Notes: generated by a model not told the origin, from the letters alone. A stretch of 64,000 nt of DNA from Pseudomonas sp. B20(2017) (GCF_002113125.1 NZ_NEJP01000004.1:1-64000), one strand, 5' to 3'; shown: positions 53,867-63,769, numbered from the stretch's first letter. Translations and numbers: made by a program.

Positions 53867-54454
53867 TCAGTTGCGCGACGGGAACAGGCCGTTCAGGGCA
53901 ACGCTGAAGTTGAGGACCAGGGCCGGGTTCAGGATCGGCAGTGGCTGGCTGCCTCCGGTGGAGGAAATGTCACCGGTGACGGTGGTGGTCACACCCTTGA
54001 GCGGCACCGGGGTGGCGCCTTGGGCGTCGGAGTAAATGTTCGCCGAACCAGGGCCACCGCCGGACGCGCCGAGGTACGAGTTGGTGGCGGTCGGCACGGT
54101 CGCCGGATTGCTGGCGGGTACGGCCAGCGACAAGGCCGTGTTGGCCGTGAGGCCGGTCATCGCGTGGGTGTGGTTGGGCATGTTGGCGATGGTGGCGGTG
54201 ACGTTTTCGGTGCCGTACACCTGACCGATGACGCGCGGTGTCAGGCCCAGTCCGGTGCCTTGTGCGACGGGTACGCGACCTTGCAGGTTGGGCAGTTGAA
54301 AGTTGGTCGTGCCATTGCCGCCGTAGTAGGTGCCCAGCAAGGCGAACAGCGCCTGGTATTGCGAAATGCCCAGGATTTGCCCGTTGCACAAGGCCCAGCC
54401 ACTCGGGGCGAAGTTGAAGGCGAACGGTTGAATCGTACCCATAAAGACTTCCAT
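53867..54454 (-). CDS. Phage tail-collar (microcystin-dependent) protein
   Basis: This 195-residue protein starts with the collar signature GTIQPFAFNFAPSGWALCNGQ and FQLPNLQGRVPV, contains the NMPNHTHAM segment, and ends in a Thr/Ser/Gly-rich beta region. This matches microcystin-dependent proteins, which resemble short-tail-fibre collar domains but occur outside prophages. No other phage genes are present. It diverges from the glycosyltransferase, with about 240 bases between them. Its recurring genomic company (M50 exporter, LEPR-XLL giant, GT39, sulfotransferase) suggests a surface or secreted role. AGGAA precedes the ATG. Confidence 0.88.
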   Translation of the reverse strand: MEVFMGTIQPFAFNFAPSGWALCNGQILGISQYQALFALLGTYYGGNGTTNFQLPNLQGRVPVAQGTGLGLTPRVIGQVYGTENVTATIANMPNHTHAMTGLTANTALSLAVPASNPATVPTATNSYLGASGGGPGSANIYSDAQGATPVPLKGVTTTVTGDISSTGGSQPLPILNPALVLNFSVALNGLFPSRN

Positions 54455-54694
54455 GGTTCCTCATCCTTCTGTTGTGTGGTCGGCGCGCCGCGCGTTCGCC
54501 CTTGTTTTCGGGCCGGTCGAAACGTTGTGCTGACTCCTTCCTTTTGCGCGGGCAGGTCACGCCAAGCCGTAGCGTAGACCCGGATCGACGGACTTGCCGG
54601 ACGTCGTCACGGCCGCGCGTCGACTTCGGCGCTGGCCTACAGTGTTCGCAGTTGATGACGCAATTTTGTTCGCAAAAAAACTGAGGGGAGGTTG

Positions 54695-56290
54695 ATGGAG
54701 GTCCTTCGCGAGACGCCGCTGGGGGATACCCAGGACCCGTTCGCCGCACCGGATGCCGGTGTCCGGCGCCTGTTGCGCTGGGCGCGCGAGCATTGGCTGA
54801 TACCGATCCTTTTGCTGGCCACGGTGGTGCGTTTTTATGATCTGACGGCTGCCGCGATCTGGGGCGATGAAGGCTCGAGCCTGCTGCTGGCGCGCTATTC
54901 GCTGGGCGGGATCTGGACGCACGCTGCGTTCGACGTGCATCCGCCGTTGTACTTCATGCTGCTGCACGGCTGGATCGGCGTGTTCGGCGACGGCATTCTG
55001 GCCGTTCGCAGTTTCAGTGCGCTGGCCGGAATCGCCACGGTCGGGCTCGGCGTGAGCCTGGTCGACCGGCTGGCCACCCGCCGCGCCGCAATCATCGCCG
55101 GGGTGTTGCTGGCGCTGCTACCGACGGCGGTGCGCTACAGCCAGGAAGTGCGCATGTACGCGTTGCTTGGTTTGCTGCTGATCGGCGCGACGCTGGTGCT
55201 GGTCAAGTGGATCAGGCGCCCGCAGCGTCATCGCTATCTGCTGATCTACGCGCTGCTGATGACCGCTGCGTTGTACACCCACTATTTCGCCGTACTGGCG
55301 GCGCTGAGCCATTGGCTGTATCTGGGGCTGATCCGTCTGTTACCGGGTTATCGCCTGAAGCATCTCCAGCGCAAGGACTGGTGGCTGGCCAATCTGGCCA
55401 TCGTCGTGCTCTACCTGCCGTGGCTGCCGAACCTGATTGACCTGTTGCAACACATGGATGCGCTCAAGGCCGGCGGCGATGTGGGTTGGGAAGATCCGGT
55501 GACCCTGTCTTCGCTGCCGTCGATGATCTGGCTGTGGCTGATCCAGGATGAGGGCGAGCAGCTTCCGCTGCTTTTATTCGGCGGTGTGCCACTGGCCTTG
55601 CTGGTGCTGGCGGGGGTCGCCGTCGCCCGGGATCGCAGCGTTAACCATGGCAGCGTCCTGCTGGCGGTCTACACCGGCGTACCGTTGTTGCTGGTGTTCG
55701 CCGTGTCCTTCGTCACACCGGTATTTATCGAGCGTTACCTGACCGCCTACGCGCTGGGGCTGCCGATGCTGGCGGCGCTGGCCATCGACCGGCTCTACAC
55801 CCGCGTGCGCGTGCTGGCGGTGGCGGTGCTGCTGGCGCTGGTCGGGGTCGAGATGATCGGGTTGAACACCAACGCCACGGTCGACCGCAACGACCAGTTC
55901 AACGTCATGGTCGATTACGTCAACCGCCACTTCGCCAACGGCGACCGAATCGTCACCAGCGACATGCTGTGGTACCTCAGCTACGTCTATTACAACCGCA
56001 CTGACGCTCAAGTCCGGCTCTTTACGCCGCCCACCGCCGAGGGCCGCTCGACACGGCCGAACCACTACGGCTTCGGCACGCTGGTGTCCGATGAGGTTTA
56101 CCTGGATCGGCTGAGCGAATTGCCGCCAGGCAGTGTCCGGGTCTGGTTGATCGGTGATCTGGACGTGGATCTACCCGATCCATTTCTGCCCTTGCCTGCG
56201 ACCTGGCACCTGCGTGATCAGGTGCAGGCGGGTGGGGCGAAAGCGCGACTTTTTTCGTTGCAGACGCCCAATGGATCAGGAGAAAAATGA
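54695..56290 (+). CDS. GT39/ArnT-like membrane glycosyltransferase
   Basis: This 531-residue protein has about ten membrane helices. The early periplasmic loop carries D-E in AIWGDEGSSLLLARYS and the HPPLYF motif, both typical of GT-C enzymes that use polyprenyl-phosphate sugars. The C-terminal region (about 400-531) is a soluble periplasmic domain. GGGGAGG lies just before the ATG at 54695, and an adjoining TTG is not used. It would add a sugar to a lipid or protein on the periplasmic side. With the sulfotransferase next to it, it may decorate the giant surface protein or an envelope glycan. The acceptor is unknown. Confidence 0.85.
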   Translation: MEVLRETPLGDTQDPFAAPDAGVRRLLRWAREHWLIPILLLATVVRFYDLTAAAIWGDEGSSLLLARYSLGGIWTHAAFDVHPPLYFMLLHGWIGVFGDGILAVRSFSALAGIATVGLGVSLVDRLATRRAAIIAGVLLALLPTAVRYSQEVRMYALLGLLLIGATLVLVKWIRRPQRHRYLLIYALLMTAALYTHYFAVLAALSHWLYLGLIRLLPGYRLKHLQRKDWWLANLAIVVLYLPWLPNLIDLLQHMDALKAGGDVGWEDPVTLSSLPSMIWLWLIQDEGEQLPLLLFGGVPLALLVLAGVAVARDRSVNHGSVLLAVYTGVPLLLVFAVSFVTPVFIERYLTAYALGLPMLAALAIDRLYTRVRVLAVAVLLALVGVEMIGLNTNATVDRNDQFNVMVDYVNRHFANGDRIVTSDMLWYLSYVYYNRTDAQVRLFTPPTAEGRSTRPNHYGFGTLVSDEVYLDRLSELPPGSVRVWLIGDLDVDLPDPFLPLPATWHLRDQVQAGGAKARLFSLQTPNGSGEK

Positions 56291-56427
56291 CTTAAACGGT
56301 TCACCTGTTTATTCGCGATAAAGGTGAAATTTTTAAGTCCGTTTTGCTCTGTTTTGATATCAAAACACTACTAGTCGAATGGGTATTGTTGGATTACGCT
56401 CGTCAGACAAAAGGACTTACAAATACG

Positions 56428-57273
56428 GTGAAGGGATTGCAGCAGTTCCACTTTATCTCCGGCCTGCCGCGCTCAGGTTCTACCCTCCTTTCTGCGATCC
56501 TTCTGCAGAACCCGCGCTTTCATGCCGGCATGACCAGTCCGGTCGGCGCGCTGTTCTCTGGTGTCCTTGAACAATGCAGTGCCGGCAGCGAATTCGGCGC
56601 GGTGATCGACACCGACATGCGCCGTCGCCTGCTGCGCGGACTGTTCGATTCCTACTACGCCGACAAGTCCGACAAACCGGTGGTGTTCGACACCAACCGC
56701 CAGTGGTCCTCGCGACTGCCGGCCATCAACGACCTGTTCCCTCAAGCCAAGGTCATCGCTTGTGTGCGCAACGTCGCCTGGGTGATGGACAGCCTCGAGC
56801 GGCTGTACCGCGCCAATCCTTTCGAAAACACCAAGCTGTTCGGCGATGCGGTCGAGCGCAACACCGTCTACAGCCGCTGCGAAACCCTGGCTCAGCGCAA
56901 CCGTCTGGTGGGTTTTGCCTGGGCGGCGCTCAAGGAAGCCTATTACGGCGAGCACGCCGATTCTCTGCTGATCGTCGATTACGACCTGCTGACCCAGGCC
57001 CCGGAGCGCGTACTGCGGTTGGTCTACGATTTCATCGGCGAACCCTGGTTCGAGCACGATTTCGAGCACCTGGCCTATGACGCGCCAGAGTTCGACCAGG
57101 CCCTGGGCGTGGCCGGCCTGCATAAGGTCAAGCCCAAGGTCGCCCTGCAGTCGCGGCGCACGATTCTGCCGCCGGACCTGTTCAAGCAATACGCCGATTT
57201 GTCCTTCTGGCTCGATGGCTCAGCCAGCGCTGCCAATGTCATTCGTATGAAGTCCGACGCCGCGATCAGCTGA
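56428..57273 (+). CDS. PAPS-dependent sulfotransferase
   Basis: This protein of about 281 residues has the 5'-phosphosulfate loop at its N-terminus (FISGLPRSGSTLLSAIL) and a 3'-phosphate region around CVRNVAWVMDSLERLY. The proposed start is GTG 56428 (MKGLQQFHF), with AAGGA about 12 bases upstream. The longer frame from 56344 has no support. It transfers sulfate from PAPS to an acceptor in the cytoplasm. A sulfated tyrosine, sugar or metabolite is possible. It lies between the glycosyltransferase and the giant protein gene, on the same strand, and ends in a terminator that overlaps its stop codon. Confidence 0.87.
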   Translation: MKGLQQFHFISGLPRSGSTLLSAILLQNPRFHAGMTSPVGALFSGVLEQCSAGSEFGAVIDTDMRRRLLRGLFDSYYADKSDKPVVFDTNRQWSSRLPAINDLFPQAKVIACVRNVAWVMDSLERLYRANPFENTKLFGDAVERNTVYSRCETLAQRNRLVGFAWAALKEAYYGEHADSLLIVDYDLLTQAPERVLRLVYDFIGEPWFEHDFEHLAYDAPEFDQALGVAGLHKVKPKVALQSRRTILPPDLFKQYADLSFWLDGSASAANVIRMKSDAAIS

Positions 57274-57286
57274 TCGCGGCGTTTTT
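57259..57286 (+). terminator. Terminator overlapping the sulfotransferase stop codon
   Basis: GCCGCGATCAG and CTGATCGCGGC form a perfect 22-base palindrome followed by GTTTTTC. The TGA stop lies in the middle of the palindrome, so the last codons form one arm. It separates the sulfotransferase from the giant protein gene, which must have its own promoter. Confidence 0.88.
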
Positions 57287-57328
57287 CATTGATGCGTCAA
57301 CAACTGTGTTCGAGTCCGGGTGAGCAAC

Positions 57329-60300
57329 ATGTGGTGGAGCAAGCAAAAGTCGCGGGTTACCGAAGGCCAACGGACGCTGGCGGCGCCCCTGATCATGTCG
57401 CTGGAACCGCGCATGCTGTTCGACGGCGCCGTTGCGGCCACCGTGGCCGACACCGCCGCCCAGGCTGAAAGCCATGCCACCGCCGATGCCGCGAAAGCGC
57501 CGGCCGCCGACCACCCGAGCGCCAGCAAAGACACCCACGGTCAGGCCGATGCCACGCCTGCTGCCAGCCCGGTCGCGGTGCCGGGGCAGAGCGTGGTGTT
57601 CGTCGATTCCCGGGTCAAGGATGCCGACAGCCTGCTCAAGGGCGTGGCGCCCGGCACGCAAGTGGTCAAGCTCGATGCGGGCAAGGACGGTTTGCAGCAG
57701 ATCGCCGATTACCTCGACCAGCATCAGGGCGTGAGCTCGGTGCAGATCATCGCCCACGGCAACGCCGGTGACCTGTGGCTGGGCAACAGCTATCTGTCGG
57801 CCGACAACGTTGCCCAGCGCAGCGCGATCCTGGCGGAAATCGGCAAGGACATGAACGTCGGCGGCGACATCCTGATCTACGGCTGCTACACCGCCGAGGG
57901 CGATCGTGGCTTGAGCTTTGTCGATTCGCTGGCGCAATTGACCGGCCGCGACGTGGCCGCTTCGAACAATCGCACCGGGGTGGGCGGCGACTGGGAACTG
58001 GAGATCGCCACCGGCACCATCGAGAGCGCCAATGTGCTGTCGACCAAAGCGATGAGCGAATACCAGTGGGGCCTGGCCACCTGGACCGCCACCAACAATG
58101 CGAATACCGGGGTCGGCTCGTTGCGCGCAGCGCTGGCGTCGGCGCAGAACGGCGACATCGTGACCTTCAGCTCCGGCATGACGGTGCAGCTCACGTCCGA
58201 ATTGCTGATCAACAAGAACATCACCGTCGATGGCGACCTGAACAACGACGGGGTTGCCGACGTCACGCTCGATGGCCAATACCGGACGCGGGTGGTGGAA
58301 ATCACCTCCGGCAGTACGGTGACCCTGGATGGTCTGGTCATTACCCGGGGCCTGGTTTCGGGCAACGGTGGTAATGGCGGCTACGGGGCAACCGGCGCCA
58401 TGGGCGGCGGGATTTTCAACGCCGGTATCCTCACATTGAACAACGTCTCGGTTACCAGCAACGCGGCGGCCGGTGGTGGTGGCGGTGGCGGTGTTACCAG
58501 TACCTACTCCGGCGGTGCTGGCGGTGGCGGTGGTGGTCTCGGTGGCCAGGGCGGCGGTCACGGCGGTTCTACCGGATCGGGGATTGGTACTTATGGTGGT
58601 CAGGCCGGTAGTGGCGGGGTCGGTGGTTATGGCGGCGGCTTCGATGCAACGCACATGGGCGGGCGTGGAGGCTCCAGCACTGGCGGTGCTGGTGGGCTGG
58701 GTACTTACAACTACAGCAATGGCGGCAACGGCGGCACGGCCAGCAACGGCACGATTTCCATCGGTGGCGGCGGTGGCGGCTCGGGGTGGGACAAGGTCGG
58801 CGGTGCGGGCGGTAATGCCGCTGGCGGCATTTACAATGCCTCGACCGGCACCCTGAAAATCGTCGGCACTTCGGTGATCAGCAACAACCTCGGCGCCGGT
58901 GGCGGCGGGGGTGGTGGTGGCGGTTTTGGCAGCAACGCTTCCAACGGCGGCATCGCCGGGCGCGGCGTCGGCGCGATCTGGAACCAGGGCGGCACGGTGC
59001 TGATTACCGCCGCCAACTTCGCCGCCATCAGCGGCAACGCCGCCGGCAGCGGTGCCGGTGGTGTGGCATTGGGCGGCGGCACGAACGGTACGTCACCGAC
59101 CGCTGTCGCGGCGATTTTCAACAATGGCGGCACGCTCAACACTGCCTACGTGGAACCGCCGACCGCGACCATCGTGATGTCGGACACGGCCCTGAAAATC
59201 GGCGAAACCTCGCTGGTGACCATCACCTTCAGCCGGGCAGTCACCGGGTTTACCAACGCCGACCTGACCATCGCCAACGGCACGCTGACATCGGTCAGCA
59301 GCAGCGACGGCGGCCTGACCTGGACGGCGACCTTCACCCCGACCAACAACATCACCGACGCCACCAACCTGATCACCCTCGACAACACCGGAGTGACCGC
59401 AATCAGCGACGGCGTGGCGGGCGTCGGCACAACCAACTCCACCAACTATGCGATCGATACCGTACGGCCGACCGTGACCATCGCGATGTCCGATACGGCG
59501 TTGAAGATCGGCGATACCTCGACGGTGACTTTTACCTTCAGCGAAGCGGTGACCGGTTTCACCAACGCCGACCTGACCATCGCCAACGGTACGCTGAGCG
59601 CCGTGAGCAGCAGCGACGGCGGCATCACCTGGACGGCGACGTTCACGCCGAGCGCCAGTATCACCGACACCACCAACGTCATCACTCTGGAAAACACCGG
59701 TATTGCCGATCTGGCCGGCAACGCCGGCAGCGGCACCACCGACTCGACCAACTACGTGATCGATACGGCGCGCCCGACCGCGACCATTGTCGTCGCCGAC
59801 AGCAATCTGGCGGCGGGCGAAACCTCGCAGGTGACCATCACCTTCAGTGAAGCGGTCAGCGGTTTCACCACTGCCGACCTGACGGTGGCCAACGGTACGC
59901 TGACCGGCTTGAGCAGCAGCGATGGCGGCATCACCTGGACCGCCACGCTCACGCCGACCACCAACATCACCGACACCACCAACCTGATCACTCTGGACAA
60001 CACCGGGGTCGTCGATCTGGCCGGCAACGCCGGCAGCGGCACTACCAACTCCAACAACTACGCCATCGATACCGTACGCCCGACCGCGACCATCGTGGTG
60101 GCGGACAACGCCCTGAAAATCGGCGAGACCTCGCTGGTGACCATCACCTTCAGCGAAGCGGTCAGCGGTTTCACCAACGCCGACCTGACGGTCGCCAACG
60201 GCACATTGACGGCGGTCAGCAGCAGCGATGGCGGCATCACCTGGACGGCGACGTTCACGCCGACCGCCAGCATCACCGACGCGACCAACCTGATCACGCT

Positions 60301-63300
60301 GAACAATACCGGCATTGCAGACCTGAACGGCAACACCGGCAGCGGGACCACCGACTCCAACAACTACGCCATCGATACCGTGCGCCCGACCGCGACCATC
60401 GTGGTGGCCGACAACAACCTGCGGATCGGTGAAACCTCGCTGGTGACCATCACCTTCAGCGAAGCGGTCAGCGGTTTCACCAACGCCGACCTGACGGTCG
60501 CCAACGGCACGTTGAGCGCGGTCAGCAGCAGCGACGGCGGCATCACCTGGACGGCGACGTTCACGCCGAGCGCCAGTATCAACGACACCACCAACCTGAT
60601 CACCCTGGACAGCACCGGCGTTGCCGACCTGGCGGGCAACGCCGGCAGCGGCACCACCGATTCCAACAATTATGCGATCGATACGGTGCGGCCAACCGCG
60701 ACCATCGTGGTCGCCGACAGCAACCTCACTGCTGGCGAAACCTCGCTGGTGACCATCACCTTCAGCGAAGCGGTCAGCGGTTTAACCAACGCCGACCTGA
60801 CGATTGCCAACGGCACGCTGACGGCGGTGAGCAGCAGCGATGGCGGCATCACCTGGACGGCGACCTTCACGCCGAACCTGGGCGTCAACGACGCGACCAA
60901 CGTGATCACGCTGGCCAATACCGGCATCGCCGATCTGGCCGGCAATGCCGGCAGTGGCACGACCAATTCCAACAACTACACCATCGACACCGTGGTGCCG
61001 ACTGCGACCATCATCGTGTCCGACTCCAGTCTGAAGATCGGCGAAACCTCGCTGGTGACCATTACCTTCAGCGAAGCGGTCACCGGTTTCACCAATGCCG
61101 ACCTGACGATCGCCAACGGCACGTTGAGTGCGGTCAGCAGCAGCGACGGCGGCATTACCTGGACCGCCACCTTCACGCCGACCAGCAACATCACCGACAC
61201 CACCAATGTGATCACCCTGGACAACAGCGGTGTCCAGAACCTGTCCGGCAACGCCGGTGTCGGCACCACGAATTCCAACAACTACGCCATCGATACCCAG
61301 CGCCCGACCGCAACCATCGTGGTCGCCGATACCGCACTGGGCGTCGGCCAGACCTCGCTGGTGACCATCACTTTCAGCGAAGCGGTGACCGGTTTCACCA
61401 ACGCGGACCTGACCATCGCCAACGGTACATTGAGTGCAGTCAGCAGCAGTGACGGCGGTATCACCTGGACGGCGATCTTCACGCCAGCGGCGGGGATCAC
61501 CGACACCACCAACCTGATCACCCTGGACAACACCGGCATCACCGACCTGGCGGGCAACGCCGGCAGCGGCACGACCGACTCCAACAACTACGCGGTCGAC
61601 AGTCAGCGCCCGACAGCCACGATTGTGATGAGCGACAGCGATTTGCGCCCCGGTGAAACAGCGCTGGTGACCATCACCTTCAGCGAGGCCGTGACCGGTT
61701 TCGACAACGCCGATCTGAGCGTCGCCAACGGCACCCTGAGCAATGTTTCGTCGAGCGACGGCGGTATCACCTGGACGGCCACCTTCACGCCGAACATCGG
61801 TGTCACCGATCTCACCAACCTGATTGTCTTGAACAATACCGGCATCGCCGACCTGGCCGGCAACACCGGCACCGGCACCACCAGTTCGGCCAACTATCAG
61901 GTGCAGACCCAGGTGCCGACCGCCACCATCGTCGTGGCCGACACTTCGCTCAAGGCCGGGGAAACCTCGCTGGTGACCATCACCTTCAACGAAGCGGTGA
62001 GCGGCTTCGACAACAGCGACCTGACCATCGCCAACGGCACATTGAGCAACGTCAGCAGCAGCGACGGCGGTATCACCTGGACCGCGACATTCACCCCGAC
62101 GGCCAATGTCACTGACGCTACCAACCTGATCAGCCTGAACAATGCCGGCGTGACCAACGTCTCAGGCAACAGCGGTATCGGCAGCACGGATTCCAACAAC
62201 TTTGCCATCGACACCGCGCTGCCAACCGCCACCATTGTGGTTGCCGACAACCGCCTCGGTATCGGTGAAACCACCACCGTTACCATCACCTTCAGCGAAG
62301 CGGTGATCGGATTCGATCTGGGGGACATCAGTGTCGCCAACGGCTCGTTGTCGAACCTGGCCAGCAGCGACGGCGGCGTGACCTGGACCGCGACCTTCAC
62401 GCCGACAGCCAACGTCAACGACCCGACCAATCTGATCCTGATCGACACCGCTGGCGTCCAGGATCTGGCCGGCAACCTCGGCACGAGCATCGCGATCTCC
62501 AACAACTACATCCTCGATGCGACCCGGCCGACGGTGAGCATCGTGGTCGCCAACCCGCACCTGGGCATCGGCCAGAGCACTACGGTGACTTTCACGTTCA
62601 GCGAGGCGGTGAGCAATTTCGACCTGTCCGACTTGAGTGTGACCAACGGTGACCTGAGCAACCTGACCAGCAGCGACGGCGGCAAGACCTGGACCGCGAC
62701 CTTCACGCCGAACGCGAATGTCACCGACCCGAGCAACTTCATCGCGCTGGACACCAGCAACGTCACCGACCTGGCGGGCAACGCCGGCAGCACGGTGGCG
62801 GTGTCGAACAACTACGCCCTCGACAGCGAACGGCCGACCGCCACGGTGGTGATCGCCAATCCGAACCTGGGCGTCGGCCAGACCTCGCAGGTGACCATCA
62901 CCTTTAATGAAGCGGTAAGCGGTTTCGACCTGTCGGACCTCAGCGTGGCCAACGGCACCTTGTCCAACCTGAGCAGCAGCGACGGCGGCAAGACATGGAC
63001 CGCGACCCTGACGCCGAACGCCAACGTCAACAGCGCCAGCAATGCGATCAGCCTCAACACCGCCGGGGTCAGCGACCTGTCGGGCAACAGTGGCAGCAGC
63101 GTCAGCAGCTCCGGCAATTACGTGATCAACACGGTGCCGCCGGTTGTGCCTCCGGTGACACCGACTTCTCCGCTGATCGTGGTAACACCGGATCCGGAAT
63201 TCCGCAGCAGCGATCCGGTCGCGCCGACACCACCGCCGAACATCCCGCTCCAACCGGTCGTCTTCACGCCGCCCACCGGCGACCTCGGTTCACCGCTGAC

Positions 63301-63721
63301 TTTCGCGCCGTTGTTCGAGCAACGGGTGATCGGCAACGGCATCCGTCCGCTGGGGGATATCTTCATCAACCGCGGTGCGCTGAGCCCAAGCTTCATTGCC
63401 CAGGTCTTCACCAGCAGTGACAACGGCGGTGACGGTTCCGGTCATGGTTTCCTCGGATTTGGCGGCGGCGATGGCGGAGTGTTCGGCAGCAGCACGCTGT
63501 CGAGCCTGTTCAATCAGGACAGCAGCACCGAGCGCGACTCGCTGAACGCCTTCGACCGTCACTCGATCAAGGGCGGTGATATTTCCCAAGGCCTGCGCGG
63601 TGTGTTCGGCGCGCCGACCCTGGGCCAGCAACTGCAACAGATCAAGGACAGCGAGCAGCACCGGGTCGACAACCTGGCGGCAGCACTGCAACAGGTTGGC
63701 ATCAGCGAAATGCCGGCCTGA
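57329..63721 (+). CDS. Giant LEPR-XLL/DUF4347 surface protein with 13 Ig-like repeats
   Basis: This 2130-residue protein has a basic N-terminus (MWWSKQKSR), the LEPRMLFDGA motif at 25-34 that marks LEPR-XLL giant proteins, and a linker. The DUF4347 domain spans about 85-250 and includes VQIIAHG (H143) and DILIYGC (C186). A beta-helix-like stretch follows (about 255-350), then a very Gly-rich region (about 350-610), 13 Ig-like (Big-type) repeats of 102 residues, and a Pro-rich C-terminal part without RTX motifs. C186 is the only cysteine I find. No classical signal peptide is visible. ATG 57329 is preferred over GTG 57320, which lies 9 bases upstream in frame. A TolC-like gene follows. It is probably exported by the M50/adaptor proteins encoded upstream. 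Confidence 0.88.
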   Translation: MWWSKQKSRVTEGQRTLAAPLIMSLEPRMLFDGAVAATVADTAAQAESHATADAAKAPAADHPSASKDTHGQADATPAASPVAVPGQSVVFVDSRVKDADSLLKGVAPGTQVVKLDAGKDGLQQIADYLDQHQGVSSVQIIAHGNAGDLWLGNSYLSADNVAQRSAILAEIGKDMNVGGDILIYGCYTAEGDRGLSFVDSLAQLTGRDVAASNNRTGVGGDWELEIATGTIESANVLSTKAMSEYQWGLATWTATNNANTGVGSLRAALASAQNGDIVTFSSGMTVQLTSELLINKNITVDGDLNNDGVADVTLDGQYRTRVVEITSGSTVTLDGLVITRGLVSGNGGNGGYGATGAMGGGIFNAGILTLNNVSVTSNAAAGGGGGGGVTSTYSGGAGGGGGGLGGQGGGHGGSTGSGIGTYGGQAGSGGVGGYGGGFDATHMGGRGGSSTGGAGGLGTYNYSNGGNGGTASNGTISIGGGGGGSGWDKVGGAGGNAAGGIYNASTGTLKIVGTSVISNNLGAGGGGGGGGGFGSNASNGGIAGRGVGAIWNQGGTVLITAANFAAISGNAAGSGAGGVALGGGTNGTSPTAVAAIFNNGGTLNTAYVEPPTATIVMSDTALKIGETSLVTITFSRAVTGFTNADLTIANGTLTSVSSSDGGLTWTATFTPTNNITDATNLITLDNTGVTAISDGVAGVGTTNSTNYAIDTVRPTVTIAMSDTALKIGDTSTVTFTFSEAVTGFTNADLTIANGTLSAVSSSDGGITWTATFTPSASITDTTNVITLENTGIADLAGNAGSGTTDSTNYVIDTARPTATIVVADSNLAAGETSQVTITFSEAVSGFTTADLTVANGTLTGLSSSDGGITWTATLTPTTNITDTTNLITLDNTGVVDLAGNAGSGTTNSNNYAIDTVRPTATIVVADNALKIGETSLVTITFSEAVSGFTNADLTVANGTLTAVSSSDGGITWTATFTPTASITDATNLITLNNTGIADLNGNTGSGTTDSNNYAIDTVRPTATIVVADNNLRIGETSLVTITFSEAVSGFTNADLTVANGTLSAVSSSDGGITWTATFTPSASINDTTNLITLDSTGVADLAGNAGSGTTDSNNYAIDTVRPTATIVVADSNLTAGETSLVTITFSEAVSGLTNADLTIANGTLTAVSSSDGGITWTATFTPNLGVNDATNVITLANTGIADLAGNAGSGTTNSNNYTIDTVVPTATIIVSDSSLKIGETSLVTITFSEAVTGFTNADLTIANGTLSAVSSSDGGITWTATFTPTSNITDTTNVITLDNSGVQNLSGNAGVGTTNSNNYAIDTQRPTATIVVADTALGVGQTSLVTITFSEAVTGFTNADLTIANGTLSAVSSSDGGITWTAIFTPAAGITDTTNLITLDNTGITDLAGNAGSGTTDSNNYAVDSQRPTATIVMSDSDLRPGETALVTITFSEAVTGFDNADLSVANGTLSNVSSSDGGITWTATFTPNIGVTDLTNLIVLNNTGIADLAGNTGTGTTSSANYQVQTQVPTATIVVADTSLKAGETSLVTITFNEAVSGFDNSDLTIANGTLSNVSSSDGGITWTATFTPTANVTDATNLISLNNAGVTNVSGNSGIGSTDSNNFAIDTALPTATIVVADNRLGIGETTTVTITFSEAVIGFDLGDISVANGSLSNLASSDGGVTWTATFTPTANVNDPTNLILIDTAGVQDLAGNLGTSIAISNNYILDATRPTVSIVVANPHLGIGQSTTVTFTFSEAVSNFDLSDLSVTNGDLSNLTSSDGGKTWTATFTPNANVTDPSNFIALDTSNVTDLAGNAGSTVAVSNNYALDSERPTATVVIANPNLGVGQTSQVTITFNEAVSGFDLSDLSVANGTLSNLSSSDGGKTWTATLTPNANVNSASNAISLNTAGVSDLSGNSGSSVSSSGNYVINTVPPVVPPVTPTSPLIVVTPDPEFRSSDPVAPTPPPNIPLQPVVFTPPTGDLGSPLTFAPLFEQRVIGNGIRPLGDIFINRGALSPSFIAQVFTSSDNGGDGSGHGFLGFGGGDGGVFGSSTLSSLFNQDSSTERDSLNAFDRHSIKGGDISQGLRGVFGAPTLGQQLQQIKDSEQHRVDNLAAALQQVGISEMPA
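59159..63136 (+). repeat. 13 tandem 306-bp Ig-like repeats in the giant gene
   Basis: Each unit encodes about 102 residues starting [RVLP]PTATIVVAD, with VTITFSEAV, ADLTVANGTLS, SSSDGGITWTATFTP and NAGSGTT blocks. Spacing is exactly 306 bp. The first nine are the most alike, and the last three (VANPHLGIGQ type) are the most diverged. It resembles the bacterial Ig-like (Big) families of adhesins. Confidence 0.93.
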
Positions 63722-63769
63722 CAACACACAACAACTCACATATGTGCGGGACCTAGGGGCGATCCAGGG

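Noticed and set aside
53867..54454. Prophage or tailocin remnant, suggested by the tail-collar gene
   Set aside because: No other phage structural, lysis or integrase genes are nearby, and the protein type is common outside phages.
59146..63423. Series of ~101-codon minus-strand frames spaced 306 bp in the giant gene
   Set aside because: They are the mirror image of the Ig-like repeats, one per unit, with no ribosome-binding sites. They are shadows of the real gene.
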